Positions 1-9,049 of a stretch of DNA of 64,000 nt are shown in pieces (within the stretch, counting starts at the first letter, position 1; every line of letters starts with the position of its first letter). The translations under genes and the position numbers were made by a program. Source of the stretch: Ornithoclostridium sp944380285 (GTDB lineage Bacteria; Bacillota; Clostridia; Christensenellales; UBA3700). A model generated the notes under the pieces. The model saw only the letters and a program-made list of their open reading frames with translations. It was not told where the DNA came from and searched no databases. The stretch lies in assembly GCA_963931165.1 (NCBI GenBank), contig OZ006985.1, positions 1,178,001 to 1,242,000 of the forward strand. Direction: 5' to 3'.

Positions 1-1
1 C

Positions 2-1057
2 TGCCTGTGCGAAGCGATCGGCATCGCGCTGCCCGGCAACGGCACGATCCCCGCGGTCATGAGCGCAAGGACGGCGCTTGCAAAGCACGCCGGTATGGCG
101 GTGATGGAGATGGTCAAACGCGGCATCAAGGCGCGCGACATCATCAACAAGAAGTCCGTTTCCAACGCGCTGCGCTGCGACATGGCGCTCGGCTGCTCGT
201 CCAACAGCGTCCTTCACCTGTTGGCGATCGCCAACGAGGCGGGCGTCGAACTCGACCTCAACATCTTCAACGAATACAGCGACACCACGCCCAACCTCTG
301 CCACCTCGCGCCTGCGGGTCCCACCCATATGCAGGATCTCTATGCGGCGGGCGGCGTGCAGGCAGTCATCTCCGAACTCGCGAAGAAGGATCTCATCGAC
401 CTCACCGCGATGACGGTCACCGGCGGCACCGTAGGCGACAACATCAAGGGCGTCAAGGTCAGGAATTACGACATCATCCGTCCGATCGACAAGCCTTACA
501 GCGAGACGGGAGGCCTCGCGATCCTTTGGGGCAACATCGCAAAGAGAGGCTGCGTCGTCAAGCGCAGCGCGGTCGCTCCCGAAATGTTGAAACACACCGG
601 TCCCGCGCGCGTCTTTGACAGCGAGGACGAGGCGATCGCCGCGATCTACGGCAAAAAGATCAACGCGGGCGACGTCGTCGTCATCCGTTACGAAGGTCCC
701 AAGGGCGGTCCCGGCATGAGAGAGATGCTCAATCCCACCTCCGCGCTTGCCGGTATGAAGCTGGACAAGAGCGTCGCGCTGATCACAGACGGACGCTTTT
801 CGGGCGCAAGCCGCGGCGCGTCGATAGGGCATGTCTGCCCCGAGGCGGCGCAGGGCGGCGAGATAGGGCTTTTGCGCGAGGGCGACATCATCGACATCGA
901 CATCCCTGCGCACAAGGTCTCCGCGCGCGTGTCCGACGAAGAATTTGAAAACAGAAAGAAAACGCAAGTCATGCCTCAGCCCAAGTTCACGGGCGGCTGG
1001 CTCGCGAGATACACCAAGCTGGTCACCAGCGCCGACAAGGGCGCGGTGCTCCGCTGA
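2..1057 (+). CDS. ilvD: Dihydroxy-acid dehydratase, C-terminal part (5' end outside window)
   Basis: Dihydroxy-acid dehydratase converts 2,3-dihydroxy-isovalerate and -methylvalerate to the 2-keto acids of valine/isoleucine synthesis, using an Fe-S cluster and Mg2+. The frame is open from base 2 and gives about 351 residues, roughly the last two thirds of the usual ~555. The first visible residues, CEAIGIALPGNGTIPA, match the conserved IlvD/Edd central motif, and GRFSGASRGASIGHVCPEAA near residue 265 is the second family signature. It ends 8 bases before ilvA, and the GAGGAGA ribosome site of ilvA overlaps its stop codon, so the two are probably cotranscribed. The truncation is only the window edge. 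The related sugar-acid dehydratase Edd is less likely, given the ilvA neighbour. Confidence 0.95.
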   Translation, partial: CLCEAIGIALPGNGTIPAVMSARTALAKHAGMAVMEMVKRGIKARDIINKKSVSNALRCDMALGCSSNSVLHLLAIANEAGVELDLNIFNEYSDTTPNLCHLAPAGPTHMQDLYAAGGVQAVISELAKKDLIDLTAMTVTGGTVGDNIKGVKVRNYDIIRPIDKPYSETGGLAILWGNIAKRGCVVKRSAVAPEMLKHTGPARVFDSEDEAIAAIYGKKINAGDVVVIRYEGPKGGPGMREMLNPTSALAGMKLDKSVALITDGRFSGASRGASIGHVCPEAAQGGEIGLLREGDIIDIDIPAHKVSARVSDEEFENRKKTQVMPQPKFTGGWLARYTKLVTSADKGAVLR

Positions 1058-1065
1058 GGAGAAAT

Positions 1066-2259
1066 ATGCTCACACTCGACAAAGTCTACCACGCCGCGTT
1101 CGTCCTCAAAGAGGCGATCCGTGCGACGGATATGATCGCCGCGCGCAACATCAAGAGCGGCGTCGATCTCTTCCTCAAGACCGAGAACCTCCAAGTCACC
1201 GGTTCGTTCAAGGTAAGAGGCGCTTACTACAAGATCTCGCAGCTCTCCGACGAGGAGAAACAGCGCGGAGTCATCGCCTGCTCGGCGGGCAACCACGCGC
1301 AGGGCGTCGCGCTCGCGGCGACTCACAACGGCATCAAGTCGCTGATCTGTCTGCCCGACGTCGCGCCCATCTCCAAGGTCGAGGCGACCAAACGCCTCGG
1401 CGCCGAGATCTGCCTCGTCAAGGGCGTCTACGACGACGCCTACAACAAGGCGCTCGAACTCAAAGACAAGTACGGCTACACGTTCATCCACCCGTTCGAC
1501 GATGACGACGTCATCGCGGGACAGGGGACGATCGGGCTCGAGATCCTCGATCAACTGCCCGACGTCGACGCGGTCGTCGTACCCATCGGCGGCGGCGGTC
1601 TGATCAGCGGCGTCGCGTTCGCGATCAAACAATTGCGACCGCAATGCAAGGTCTACGGAGTGCAGGCGAGCGGCGCTCCCAGCATGCTCAACTCCGTCCA
1701 CGACTGCAAGATCGAACGCCTCGACAGCGTCTCCACGATCGCCGACGGCATCGCGGTCAAGGAGCCCGGCGAGCATACGTTCGGCTATTGCTCCAAGTAC
1801 GTCGACGAGATCGTCTCCGTCACCGACGACGAGATCTCGGCGGCAATTCTCGCGCTCATCGAGCAGCACAAACTCGTCACCGAGGGCGCGGGCGCGGTCT
1901 CGGTCGCGGCGGTCATGTTCGACAAGCTGCCCGTCAAGGGCAAGAAGGTCTGCTGCCTGCTTTCGGGCGGCAACATCGACGTTAACATCCTCTCGCGCGT
2001 CATAGAGAGAGGTCTTTTGATGAGCGGACGCTCCGCGCTGATCACCGTCGAACTTCTCGACAAGCCGGGGCAGCTTCGCGACGTCTCTTCGACCATTGCC
2101 GAACAGGGCGGCAACGTCGTCTCCGTCCACTACGAGCGCGCCAACGAGGGCAGCGACATCAACGGCTGCTTCTTGCGCATCCAGATCGAGACGCGCAACC
2201 ACGACCACATCGCCCAGATCCGCAAAGCGCTTGCGGACAAGGGCTTCAAACTCGTTTAG
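1066..2259 (+). CDS. ilvA: Threonine ammonia-lyase (threonine dehydratase)
   Basis: PLP enzyme that deaminates threonine to 2-oxobutanoate through an unstable enamine, the first step of isoleucine synthesis. The protein has 397 residues. The PLP lysine lies in TGSFKVRGA (K49) and the phosphate-binding glycine loop is PIGGGGLISG at about 173-182. Residues ~320-397 form one ACT-like regulatory domain (the SALITVELLDKPGQL start is typical). This is the short single-ACT form common in Clostridia, not the long E. coli IlvA with two ACT-like domains. The start at 1066 has GAGGAGA just upstream. Its placement between ilvD and ridA favours a biosynthetic role over the catabolic TdcB role, though the two subtypes cannot be separated firmly by eye. 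Confidence 0.93.
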   Translation: MLTLDKVYHAAFVLKEAIRATDMIAARNIKSGVDLFLKTENLQVTGSFKVRGAYYKISQLSDEEKQRGVIACSAGNHAQGVALAATHNGIKSLICLPDVAPISKVEATKRLGAEICLVKGVYDDAYNKALELKDKYGYTFIHPFDDDDVIAGQGTIGLEILDQLPDVDAVVVPIGGGGLISGVAFAIKQLRPQCKVYGVQASGAPSMLNSVHDCKIERLDSVSTIADGIAVKEPGEHTFGYCSKYVDEIVSVTDDEISAAILALIEQHKLVTEGAGAVSVAAVMFDKLPVKGKKVCCLLSGGNIDVNILSRVIERGLLMSGRSALITVELLDKPGQLRDVSSTIAEQGGNVVSVHYERANEGSDINGCFLRIQIETRNHDHIAQIRKALADKGFKLV

Positions 2260-2267
2260 GAGGCAAT

Positions 2268-2639
2268 ATGAAAGTCATTTCCACCGACAAAGCCCCCGCC
2301 GCGATCGGTCCCTATTCGCAGGCGATCGTCTCGGGCGGCATGGTCTATACGTCCGGGCAGATCGCGATCGATCCCGCGACCGGAGCCGTCGTCTCGGGCG
2401 GCATCGAAGAGCAGACCGAGCAGGTCTGCCGCAACATAGAGCAGCTTCTCAAAGCCGCCGGCACCGACATCGGCCGCGTGGTCAAGACGGTGTGCTTCCT
2501 CGCCGATATGGGCGATTTTGCGGCGTTCAACGCCGTCTACGAAAAGCACTTCGTCTCCAAGCCCGCGCGCTCGTGCGTAGCGGTCAAGACGCTGCCCAAG
2601 AACGTGCTGGTCGAGATCGACACCGTCACCGAGGTCTGA
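2268..2639 (+). CDS. ridA: RidA family enamine/imine deaminase
   Basis: RidA hydrolyses reactive 2-aminoacrylate and 2-aminocrotonate intermediates released by PLP dehydratases such as IlvA. The 123-residue length is typical of the trimeric YjgF/YER057c/UK114 fold. Seen directly: AAIGPYSQAI near the N-terminus, VYTSGQI, and a conserved C-terminal stretch with R101 in the position of the substrate-binding arginine, followed by NVLVEID. It starts 8 bases after ilvA with AGGAGG just ahead, so enzyme and detoxifier are made from one message. A strong intrinsic terminator follows within 25 bases and ends the ilvD-ilvA-ridA unit. Confidence 0.95.
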   Translation: MKVISTDKAPAAIGPYSQAIVSGGMVYTSGQIAIDPATGAVVSGGIEEQTEQVCRNIEQLLKAAGTDIGRVVKTVCFLADMGDFAAFNAVYEKHFVSKPARSCVAVKTLPKNVLVEIDTVTEV

Positions 2640-2660
2640 TATCCGACACCGACGACATCG

Positions 2661-2687
2661 AGCGCAGGCGCAATGCCTGCGCTTTTG
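2661..2687 (+). terminator. Intrinsic terminator of the ilv-ridA unit
   Basis: A perfect 9-bp stem (AGCGCAGGC / GCCTGCGCT) with a 5-nt loop, followed by a short T-run, 22 bases after the ridA stop. Confidence 0.8.
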
Positions 2688-2689
2688 TC

Positions 2690-3000
2690 ATGCCGTGCCG
2701 CGCAGTGCGATCTTGCAAAAGCGCCGTCGGTCAAGTCAAGTGCTGCGAACCGAAAATTGCCAAAAGAGGGCGGGATGTCAAATGCGGAGCTTTCTTGTCA
2801 AGAGATCGCGCCGACTTTTTTGTCAATTTTACGACAGCGCTTTCAAAGCGCAAAAAGTCATCGGATCTTGTCAAGAGTTGCGAACCGAATTTTTTCGAAA
2901 GAGTAGCGGAGAGCCAAAACACCGAGATTTTTTGTCAAGAGCAAGCGCCGACTTTTTCAAAGAAATTTTGCCTGTCATCTGAGAGATCGGTCATTGTTGC
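2690..3000. repeat. Gene-free stretch with degenerate short direct repeats
   Basis: No credible gene. The motif CTTGTCAAGAG occurs three times (about 2793, 2868 and, slightly altered, 2933). GCGCCGACTTTTT follows two of them, and TGCGAACCGAA occurs twice (about 2744 and 2879). The copies are diverged and irregularly spaced, so this is not a CRISPR. It looks like a decayed local duplication. Confidence 0.5.
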
Positions 3001-3002
3001 AA

Positions 3003-3036
3003 GGTAAAAAAATGCCGCGCCCTTGTCGGGCGCGGC
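3003..3036 (-). terminator. Intrinsic terminator of the MMPL transporter gene
   Basis: On the minus strand, a 9-bp GC stem (GCCGCGCCC paired with GGGCGCGGC) is followed by a run of seven T. It lies 14 bases beyond the stop codon at 3050. Confidence 0.85.
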
Positions 3037-3049
3037 GCGCGTTTTGTAA

Positions 3050-5827
3050 TTATTTTTTGTCGTCGTCCGACGTGGTCATGACCTCGTCGTCGGCTTTGTC
3101 ATCCGCCGCTTTGTTGTCGGCATCGCCGCCGTCGCCGGTTTCGGCAGGTTTCGGTTCGTCGCCTCTGTCGATCAGGACGTCGGACGCCTTGACTCCGTCG
3201 CCCGCATCGGCGTCGATCATCACCGAATCGCCGTCTGCGCCCACCGAGGCCATCGCCAGCTTTTTCGCCTCGAGCTTGGCTTGACGCTTTTTCTCATAAA
3301 TGGGCACGTTGTCCTTGCCCTCGTCGGGGTCGCCCTTGCCCTTTTTGATGCTGTACCACCGCGACACGCGTTCCTTGATGTTGAGGATGGACGGCAACAG
3401 CGTGAACACGAGGATCAGCGAGAAGCAGGTGCCGATCGCGATCAGCCTTGTGATCTGTCCGACGATCGGGTTGGTCGTCAGCAGAGTGACCGCCACGCAG
3501 GTGAAGATGAGTATGCTTGCCGACGTGATGACGCTCGGTGCGGAGCGGTGCACCGCGTTCTTGACCGCGACCACGCCCGTGCAATTCTCTTTCTCTTCAA
3601 AGTACTTGGACGAGAAGAGGATCGCATAGTCGACCGTCGCGCCCAATTCGATCGCGCTGACGATCAGGTACGCCATGAAGTTGATCTTGTCGCCGATCAG
3701 GTAGGCGAGCGTCAGGTTGGCGAAGATGCCCGCCTCGATGACGAGGAGCAGCACCACCGACATGATCGGTCTGCGGAAGGTGAGCAGCAGCACCAGGAAG
3801 ACGATGACCGCACTCAAAATGTTGACCAGCGTGAAGTCGTCGGGCGTGACCGTGAACAGGTCGTACGCGCCTTGCGCAAGCCCCGTTACATAGACTCGGT
3901 TGCCGCTCGCGTCGACGTCGAACATCTCGTTGGCGATGTCGCGGATGCGGAGCATCGTGTTGTAACTCTCGATGTCCTCGGGGTCGCCCTCGAGATTGAT
4001 CGTGTAGAGCATATAGTGCACGGAGCCTTCCGTCTCGTCGTCCACGTTGGAGATGAAGCTGCCGAACAGCTGACCGTTGAGCTGCTCTTTGAGCGTCGTG
4101 TCGTTTTGGTTGAGTTTGAACCAACTATCCGCTAAGGCGTTCAGTCCGCTGTCCTGCAATGCGTCGAGGAGGTCGGGACCGACGATGGACGCCAATGTGA
4201 ACACGTCGGATACGGGGTTGAACTTGTTGCCGTCCTTGCGCACATAGTCGCCTTCGACAAAGTCGTTCGACGGCGCTGTCTCGTCGGTGACGCCGACCTG
4301 TTGGATCTTGTCGATGAACTCATAGTGCTTGGACATGTCGATGTTGCCGTAGCCGTCATATTGATAGGGTATGACCAAGATGAGCTGATTGTTGGTGCCC
4401 TCGACCTCTCTTTGAGCGAGGCTCTTTTCCTCTTCGGGCGTCTCGTTGGTGAACGTGATGTAGTTGAGCGGCACCAGCCCTTGGAAGTATGCGGACGGGA
4501 CCGCGATCGCGACGCACAGCACGATGACGATGACGGACACCCACTTGTTGGTGATCGTCTTGCCGACAAAGTTGAGCCTCGGGGTGACGATCCAATTGTG
4601 GTGAGTCTTGTCTATCAATTTCTTGGTCAATATGAGCAAGATGGGCTGAATGAATATGACCGCAAGCAGCGACAATATGACGCCCTTTGCAAGGACGAAG
4701 CCGAGATCGTAGCCGATGCCGTAGTTCATGAAGAACAGCGCGACAAAGCCGCCGACCGTCGTCAGCGCGCTCGCAAGAATGGATTTGAGCGTCTTGGGCA
4801 TAGCGTGCATAAGCGCGATCTTGGGGTCTTTGAGCGTGCGCAGCTCTTCTTGGAAAGAGTGGCTGAGGAAGATGGAATAGTCCATCGCGACCGCCAGCTG
4901 CAATATGACCGCGCACGAAGAGGTGATCGTCGAGATCGTGCCTATCGGGTTGCCCGCGATGACGTTGGTGCCCATGTTGAGCAAGATGGATATGCCCAGC
5001 GTAGCGAGGAAGATGAACGGTTCGAGATAGCTGTGCGAAGACAGCAGCAGGATCACGAACACGACCAGGACCGCCGCGATGACGAACTTGGGCATGTCGT
5101 TGAGCGAGCTGTCGACGAGAATGCGCGCGTTTTGCGCCATGCCTGAGAAGTAGTACCCCTGCGACGCGTCGTCGATCTGAGTGATCGTGCCGTCCTCTAT
5201 GCGCTCGTTCAGAATGCGCTGTATCTCTTTTTCGAGCGCGTCCAAAGCCTCGATGACGGCGTTGTTCGAGCCGCTTTGAGAGAAGTAGATGTTGAGTATG
5301 TATGTTGTCTCGCCGTCCGTCTCTTTGACAAACTTGTCTTGGAACTTGGCGCGCATCGCGTCAAGGTCGGACTGAACGACGTCCAGGACGCCTCCGATGC
5401 CGAGCAGCAATTGAAGGTCGCCGTCCTCTTGAAGGTCGTCAAACGAGCCTATCCAAACGACGTTGCGCGAAAGGAGAGGCTTGCCCTCGATCGTCTTGCT
5501 GAATGCGCGCGATTGGGTGGGGATGTCGTTTTCGTCCATCCCGTCGTATGCGTCGTCGGAAGCGGTGCCGTCGACAAACGTGACGATGCGTTGAATGTCT
5601 TCACGCGAAAGATAGGATATGCCGATCGTAGTGTCGCCGACGATGCCGTATTGTTCGTTGAGCATCTGCTTGCCGATCGACGTGTCAGACTCGGGGTCGA
5701 GATAGGACAACACGTCGCTCTCTTTGTCGGTCAAGATCGTCCCTACGACGGACAGAGCCATCAGCAGGACCAAAACGCATATGACCGCGACCTTGTGATC
5801 GAGCAACCATTTGGTAAAGCTTGCCAT
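3050..5827 (-). CDS. MMPL/RND-superfamily transporter
   Basis: A 925-residue polytopic membrane protein with the twofold RND/MMPL plan. One N-terminal helix (~12-31) is followed by a large extracytoplasmic domain (~32-225) and a block of helices (~228-410). A second helix near 430 is followed by another extracytoplasmic domain (~455-690) and a second helix block (~695-830). LAVAMDYSIFLSHSF in the first half and IELGATVDYAILFSS in the second are the paired MMPL signatures with the intramembrane Asp expected for proton-driven export. The substrate is unknown; lipids, peptides or drugs are the usual candidates. The last ~80 residues are hydrophilic and very acidic, a probable cytoplasmic tail. 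It is monocistronic, with a GGAGAAG ribosome site. Confidence 0.85.
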   Translation of the reverse strand: MASFTKWLLDHKVAVICVLVLLMALSVVGTILTDKESDVLSYLDPESDTSIGKQMLNEQYGIVGDTTIGISYLSREDIQRIVTFVDGTASDDAYDGMDENDIPTQSRAFSKTIEGKPLLSRNVVWIGSFDDLQEDGDLQLLLGIGGVLDVVQSDLDAMRAKFQDKFVKETDGETTYILNIYFSQSGSNNAVIEALDALEKEIQRILNERIEDGTITQIDDASQGYYFSGMAQNARILVDSSLNDMPKFVIAAVLVVFVILLLSSHSYLEPFIFLATLGISILLNMGTNVIAGNPIGTISTITSSCAVILQLAVAMDYSIFLSHSFQEELRTLKDPKIALMHAMPKTLKSILASALTTVGGFVALFFMNYGIGYDLGFVLAKGVILSLLAVIFIQPILLILTKKLIDKTHHNWIVTPRLNFVGKTITNKWVSVIVIVLCVAIAVPSAYFQGLVPLNYITFTNETPEEEKSLAQREVEGTNNQLILVIPYQYDGYGNIDMSKHYEFIDKIQQVGVTDETAPSNDFVEGDYVRKDGNKFNPVSDVFTLASIVGPDLLDALQDSGLNALADSWFKLNQNDTTLKEQLNGQLFGSFISNVDDETEGSVHYMLYTINLEGDPEDIESYNTMLRIRDIANEMFDVDASGNRVYVTGLAQGAYDLFTVTPDDFTLVNILSAVIVFLVLLLTFRRPIMSVVLLLVIEAGIFANLTLAYLIGDKINFMAYLIVSAIELGATVDYAILFSSKYFEEKENCTGVVAVKNAVHRSAPSVITSASILIFTCVAVTLLTTNPIVGQITRLIAIGTCFSLILVFTLLPSILNIKERVSRWYSIKKGKGDPDEGKDNVPIYEKKRQAKLEAKKLAMASVGADGDSVMIDADAGDGVKASDVLIDRGDEPKPAETGDGGDADNKAADDKADDEVMTTSDDDKK

Positions 5828-5867
5828 TTCTTCTCCTTTTGCGGCGTACCGTTAATTCTTTACGAAT

Positions 5868-5897
5868 AATATACCATAATTTGACGAAGATTAACAA
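5868..5897 (-). promoter_or_regulatory. Candidate promoter of the MMPL transporter gene
   Basis: On the minus strand, TTGTTA (plus 5892-5897) is separated by 18 bp from TATATT (plus 5868-5873), about 40 bases before the start codon. Confidence 0.5.
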
Positions 5898-6248
5898 ACG
5901 ATTAAAGGAGATTTTTCGGTTCAAAAACAGACGTGAATGTAAAATTTTCTTTACATTTCCACGCTTTGAGGCGATGTGTGTATTATACGTCATTTGCTCC
6001 AAAAAGCGCCGCCGCACGCGGGGGGATCCGACGGCAGAGGAGAAGAGAGGCGCAGCCGGGCGGCGCGGCGAGATAAACGCGCGGCGGCAGCATGTACGAC
6101 TGCGCGAATGACAGTTTAGGATATATATTTACGCACTGCGTGAGAGCGCGCGTCGTGCGTGCGACAAAAACGCGCGCATAGAGTATATTCTCACCGTCTT
6201 GCAAAGGTAAAATTTTTGAAAAAAGGCGTTTTCGTGGGTGAAAATGCC
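5898..6248. other. Intergenic region without a recognised gene
   Basis: Between the divergent promoters of the MMPL gene and the isomerase gene. AT-rich at the left and GC-rich at the right. No supported reading frame, RNA gene or repeat was seen. Confidence 0.5.
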
Positions 6249-6277
6249 TTGCATTGAAGCGCGCAAGATGTTATAAT
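6249..6277 (+). promoter_or_regulatory. Promoter reading into a leaderless start codon
   Basis: TTGCAT (6249-6254), a 17-bp spacer, and a perfect TATAAT (6272-6277). The next in-frame ATG (6285) is only 7 nt after the -10 box, where transcription is expected to begin. The -35 match is weak, but the same TTGC-type box recurs before rpmB, asp23, tsaE and yebC. Confidence 0.7.
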
Positions 6278-6284
6278 GGGCGGT

Positions 6285-7094
6285 ATGGAGATCGGGATAT
6301 CGACAGCTTCGTATTTTCCAAAGCTTTACACGGAACAGACGATAGAGCACATCGCCGCGCTCGGCGCGGACGTGTGCGAGGTGTTTTTTGCTTCGCGGTG
6401 CGAGTATCGCCGCGAGTTCGCCGACATCGTCAGAGGTGAGCTTGATAGATACGGAGTCAAAGCGCACTCCGTGCACGCTTTGACCACGCAGTTCGAACCC
6501 GAGTTTTTCAGCCGCAACGACAGGGCATATGCCGATGCGGTCGAGGTGGGGGAAGAGGTGTTGACCGCAGCGGAGATCCTCGGCGCGCACTGTTATACAT
6601 TCCATGGTGCAATGTGTCTCAAAAAGAAAAAGTACACCGCCGACTATCCCTTCTTTGCCGCAAGGCTCAACGCGCTGTGCGAGCAGGCGAAAAGACACGG
6701 CGTCACGCTGTGCTACGAGACGGTGCATTGGGCGTACTTCAACACCCCCGAATACTTCGCTCGGCTCAAAGAGCTTGTGCCCGATCTCGGCGCGACGCTC
6801 GACATAAAGCAGACGATGCAGACGGGGCTCGGCTATCGACCGTTTATGGACGTTATAGGTGACAGATTGAAGACTGTGCACCTGTGCGACTTTGACGACG
6901 ACGGCAGATTGAGCCTTCCCGGCGAAGGGACGTTCGACTTTGTGACGCTGTTTGCAAGGCTCAACGACATCGGCTATACAGGACCTGCGTTGATGGAAGT
7001 GTACACCGGCAACTACGACACCGAAGACAGGTTGAGAAGGGCGTACGAACACTTGAAAGAGTGCGCGGCAAAAGCAGACGCTTTGTGCCGATAA
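6285..7094 (+). CDS. Sugar phosphate isomerase/epimerase-like TIM-barrel protein
   Basis: A 269-residue xylose-isomerase-like TIM barrel (AP endonuclease family 2 fold). Seen directly: GISTASYFPKLY at the N-terminus, CYETVHWAYF and LDIKQTMQTG in the metal-binding half, and HLCDFDDDG followed by LPGEGTFDF, the usual C-terminal metal/substrate region. Such proteins isomerise or epimerise sugars and inositols; the substrate cannot be read from sequence. The start is placed at ATG 6285, not at 6276, because the ATG at 6276 lies inside the TATAAT -10 box. The neighbouring pgi hints at hexose metabolism only by position. Confidence 0.75.
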   Translation: MEIGISTASYFPKLYTEQTIEHIAALGADVCEVFFASRCEYRREFADIVRGELDRYGVKAHSVHALTTQFEPEFFSRNDRAYADAVEVGEEVLTAAEILGAHCYTFHGAMCLKKKKYTADYPFFAARLNALCEQAKRHGVTLCYETVHWAYFNTPEYFARLKELVPDLGATLDIKQTMQTGLGYRPFMDVIGDRLKTVHLCDFDDDGRLSLPGEGTFDFVTLFARLNDIGYTGPALMEVYTGNYDTEDRLRRAYEHLKECAAKADALCR

Positions 7095-7146
7095 CAAACA
7101 CAGATAAAGAATTTTGCGGCGCAACGCTGCGAAAAAGGAGAAATAT

Positions 7147-8568
7147 ATGCGTTACAACAAGAAGAACCTCAAGATGCGTGTTGACTTCAACAACATGATG
7201 ACCAAGTGGGTCGGCTCCGAAGGCTTCACCGAAAAGCAAATGATCGCGATCGGCGACGAAGTCGAACACGCGTACGAGAGCGTCCAAAACGGAAGAGGCA
7301 AGGGTATGATGGGTTGGACGGAACTGCCTTACAACCAGGACGAAGTGGTCAAAGAGATCCTCGATACCGCTTACTATATCCGTAAGAATTTCGAGTACTT
7401 CGTCGTGCTCGGCATTGGCGGCAGCGCCCTCGGTCCGATCGCGGCTTTCAAAGCGCTCAAACATATGCACTACAACGAGCTGCCCAAGCGTAAGCGCGCC
7501 GGTCTGCCCAAGTTCTATGTCGAAGACAACGTCGATCCCGAAAGGATGGCGGCGCTGCTCGACGTCATCGTTCCCGAAAAGACCGTCTTCAACATCATCA
7601 CCAAGAGCGGCAGTACATCCGAGACGATGACCCAATATCTGATCATCCGCGATATGCTTGAGAAGAAGCTGGGCAAAGAGAACGTCGCAAAGCACATCAT
7701 CGCGACCACCTCCAAGGACAGCGGCAACCTCATCAAGATCGCGCAAAAGGAGGGCTACAAGACCTTCTACATCCCCGACGGCGTCGGCGGCAGATTCTCC
7801 GAGCTCAGCCCGGTCGGCTTGCTCCCTGCGGCGGCGATCGGCATCGACATCAAGGGCTTGCTCTGGGGCGCTGCGTACGCCGATGAGATCTATCGCGACC
7901 CCAATCCGCGCCGCAATGCGCCTCTGATGGCGGCGGTGCTGCAATATCTCGCGATGAAGCGCGGCAAGAACATCAGCGTCATGATGCCCTATGCGGACGG
8001 GCTCAAGGATATGGCGGATTGGTACTGCCAGCTGTGGGCGGAGTCCCTCGGCAAGAACAAGAACCTCGACGGCACCGCCTGCAACAAGGGTCAGACCCCC
8101 GTCAAGGCGCTCGGCGTCACCGATCAGCACAGCCAGATCCAGCTCTACACCGAAGGTCCCGACGACAAGGTCATCACCTTCATCGCGGTCGAGAAATATC
8201 GCAAAGAGGTCGAGATCCCCGCGGGCTGCGAAGAGTTCCCCAACGTCAACTTCCTCTGCGGTCACACGATGAGCGAGCTCATTCAGGCGGAGCGCAAAGC
8301 GACCGAGTTTGCGGTCACCAAGGCGGGCAAGCCCAACCACACGATCATTTTGCCCGAACTCAATGCGTTCACGCTCGGCGAGTTGATCATGTACTTCGAG
8401 CTGCAAACCGCCTATGCCGGCGCGTTGCTCGGCATCGACACCTTCAATCAGCCCGGCGTCGAAGAGGGCAAGAACGCGACCTACGCGCTCCTCGGCAGAC
8501 CCGGCTATGAGGCTAAGAAAGCCGAACTCGGCTCCGCTCCGGCGAAGATCAGCAGATACATTGTTTGA
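7147..8568 (+). CDS. pgi: Glucose-6-phosphate isomerase
   Basis: Interconverts glucose-6-phosphate and fructose-6-phosphate in glycolysis and gluconeogenesis. The 473-residue length is close to the short Gram-positive Pgi form. Phosphosugar-binding motifs are GIGGSALGP (89-97) and TKSGSTSETM (~156-165). The C-terminal LLGRPGYE segment closes the SIS-type domain. The start at 7147 has AAGGAGAAA just upstream. It follows the isomerase gene by 52 bases, so cotranscription is possible. A strong terminator lies 156 bases downstream, beyond a short direct repeat. Confidence 0.97.
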   Translation: MRYNKKNLKMRVDFNNMMTKWVGSEGFTEKQMIAIGDEVEHAYESVQNGRGKGMMGWTELPYNQDEVVKEILDTAYYIRKNFEYFVVLGIGGSALGPIAAFKALKHMHYNELPKRKRAGLPKFYVEDNVDPERMAALLDVIVPEKTVFNIITKSGSTSETMTQYLIIRDMLEKKLGKENVAKHIIATTSKDSGNLIKIAQKEGYKTFYIPDGVGGRFSELSPVGLLPAAAIGIDIKGLLWGAAYADEIYRDPNPRRNAPLMAAVLQYLAMKRGKNISVMMPYADGLKDMADWYCQLWAESLGKNKNLDGTACNKGQTPVKALGVTDQHSQIQLYTEGPDDKVITFIAVEKYRKEVEIPAGCEEFPNVNFLCGHTMSELIQAERKATEFAVTKAGKPNHTIILPELNAFTLGELIMYFELQTAYAGALLGIDTFNQPGVEEGKNATYALLGRPGYEAKKAELGSAPAKISRYIV

Positions 8569-8572
8569 TAAA

Positions 8573-8692
8573 TGCTGTCTGCCGAAGATTAACGAGTTTG
8601 TGTTTACGGCTTTCGGTATAGCTTCTCCGCTTAGCTGATTTGAGAAAGCTGTCTGCCGAAGATCAAAGAGATTGCGTTTACGGCTTTCGAGG
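8573..8692. repeat. Two-copy direct repeat downstream of pgi
   Basis: GCTGTCTGCCGAAGAT followed by a GTTTACGGCTTTCG block occurs at about 8573-8616 and again at about 8650-8691 with a few changes. Both lie between the pgi stop and its terminator. No coding potential. Confidence 0.7.
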
Positions 8693-8724
8693 GAGCTTTG
8701 CTGCATAGCTTCGATTCACTTCAC

Positions 8725-8757
8725 AAGGTGCTTGCGAGTGCAAGCACCTTGTTTGTT
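8725..8757 (+). terminator. Intrinsic terminator after pgi
   Basis: A perfect 11-bp stem (AAGGTGCTTGC / GCAAGCACCTT), GAGT loop, then GTTTGTTC. Confidence 0.8.
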
Positions 8758-8808
8758 CATAGGCGCATTGCATCAAACTCCCCTTGCGCCATAAAGCAAC
8801 CTAATGTT

Positions 8809-8950
8809 TCTTCGGCGGATATCAAACGGGTGTCCCGTTACCCATCACTGACGATCAGGCGCACGCAGAGAACTATGCCTGCGCCGATAAGAGTAACTTG
8901 GCGTTTTTTCGGCAGACATCAAACGGGGTGCCCGTTACCCATCACTGTCA
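8809..8950. repeat. Two-copy ~43-bp repeat with internal hairpin
   Basis: TTCGGCGGATATCAAACGGG and a following CCCGTTACCCATCACTG block occur at about 8809-8851 and, slightly changed, at about 8905-8947. Each copy can fold an ACGGG/CCCGT hairpin. No gene is associated. Confidence 0.65.
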
Positions 8951-9049
8951 CTGCTCGCGTTGCTCGCAAAATGAATCATAACGCGAAGATTAAAACGTTT
9001 GAAGCGAAAATATAAAGCGGAATGAATTACCAATTGAATTAAGAAAAAA

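Noticed and set aside
976..2208. Long minus-strand open frame opposite ilvA
   Set aside because: Antisense shadow of a clear threonine dehydratase gene; composition is Asp/Arg/Val-rich without domains.
6276..6284. ATG 6276 as the isomerase start
   Set aside because: It overlaps the TATAAT -10 box, so it would not be on the transcript from this promoter.
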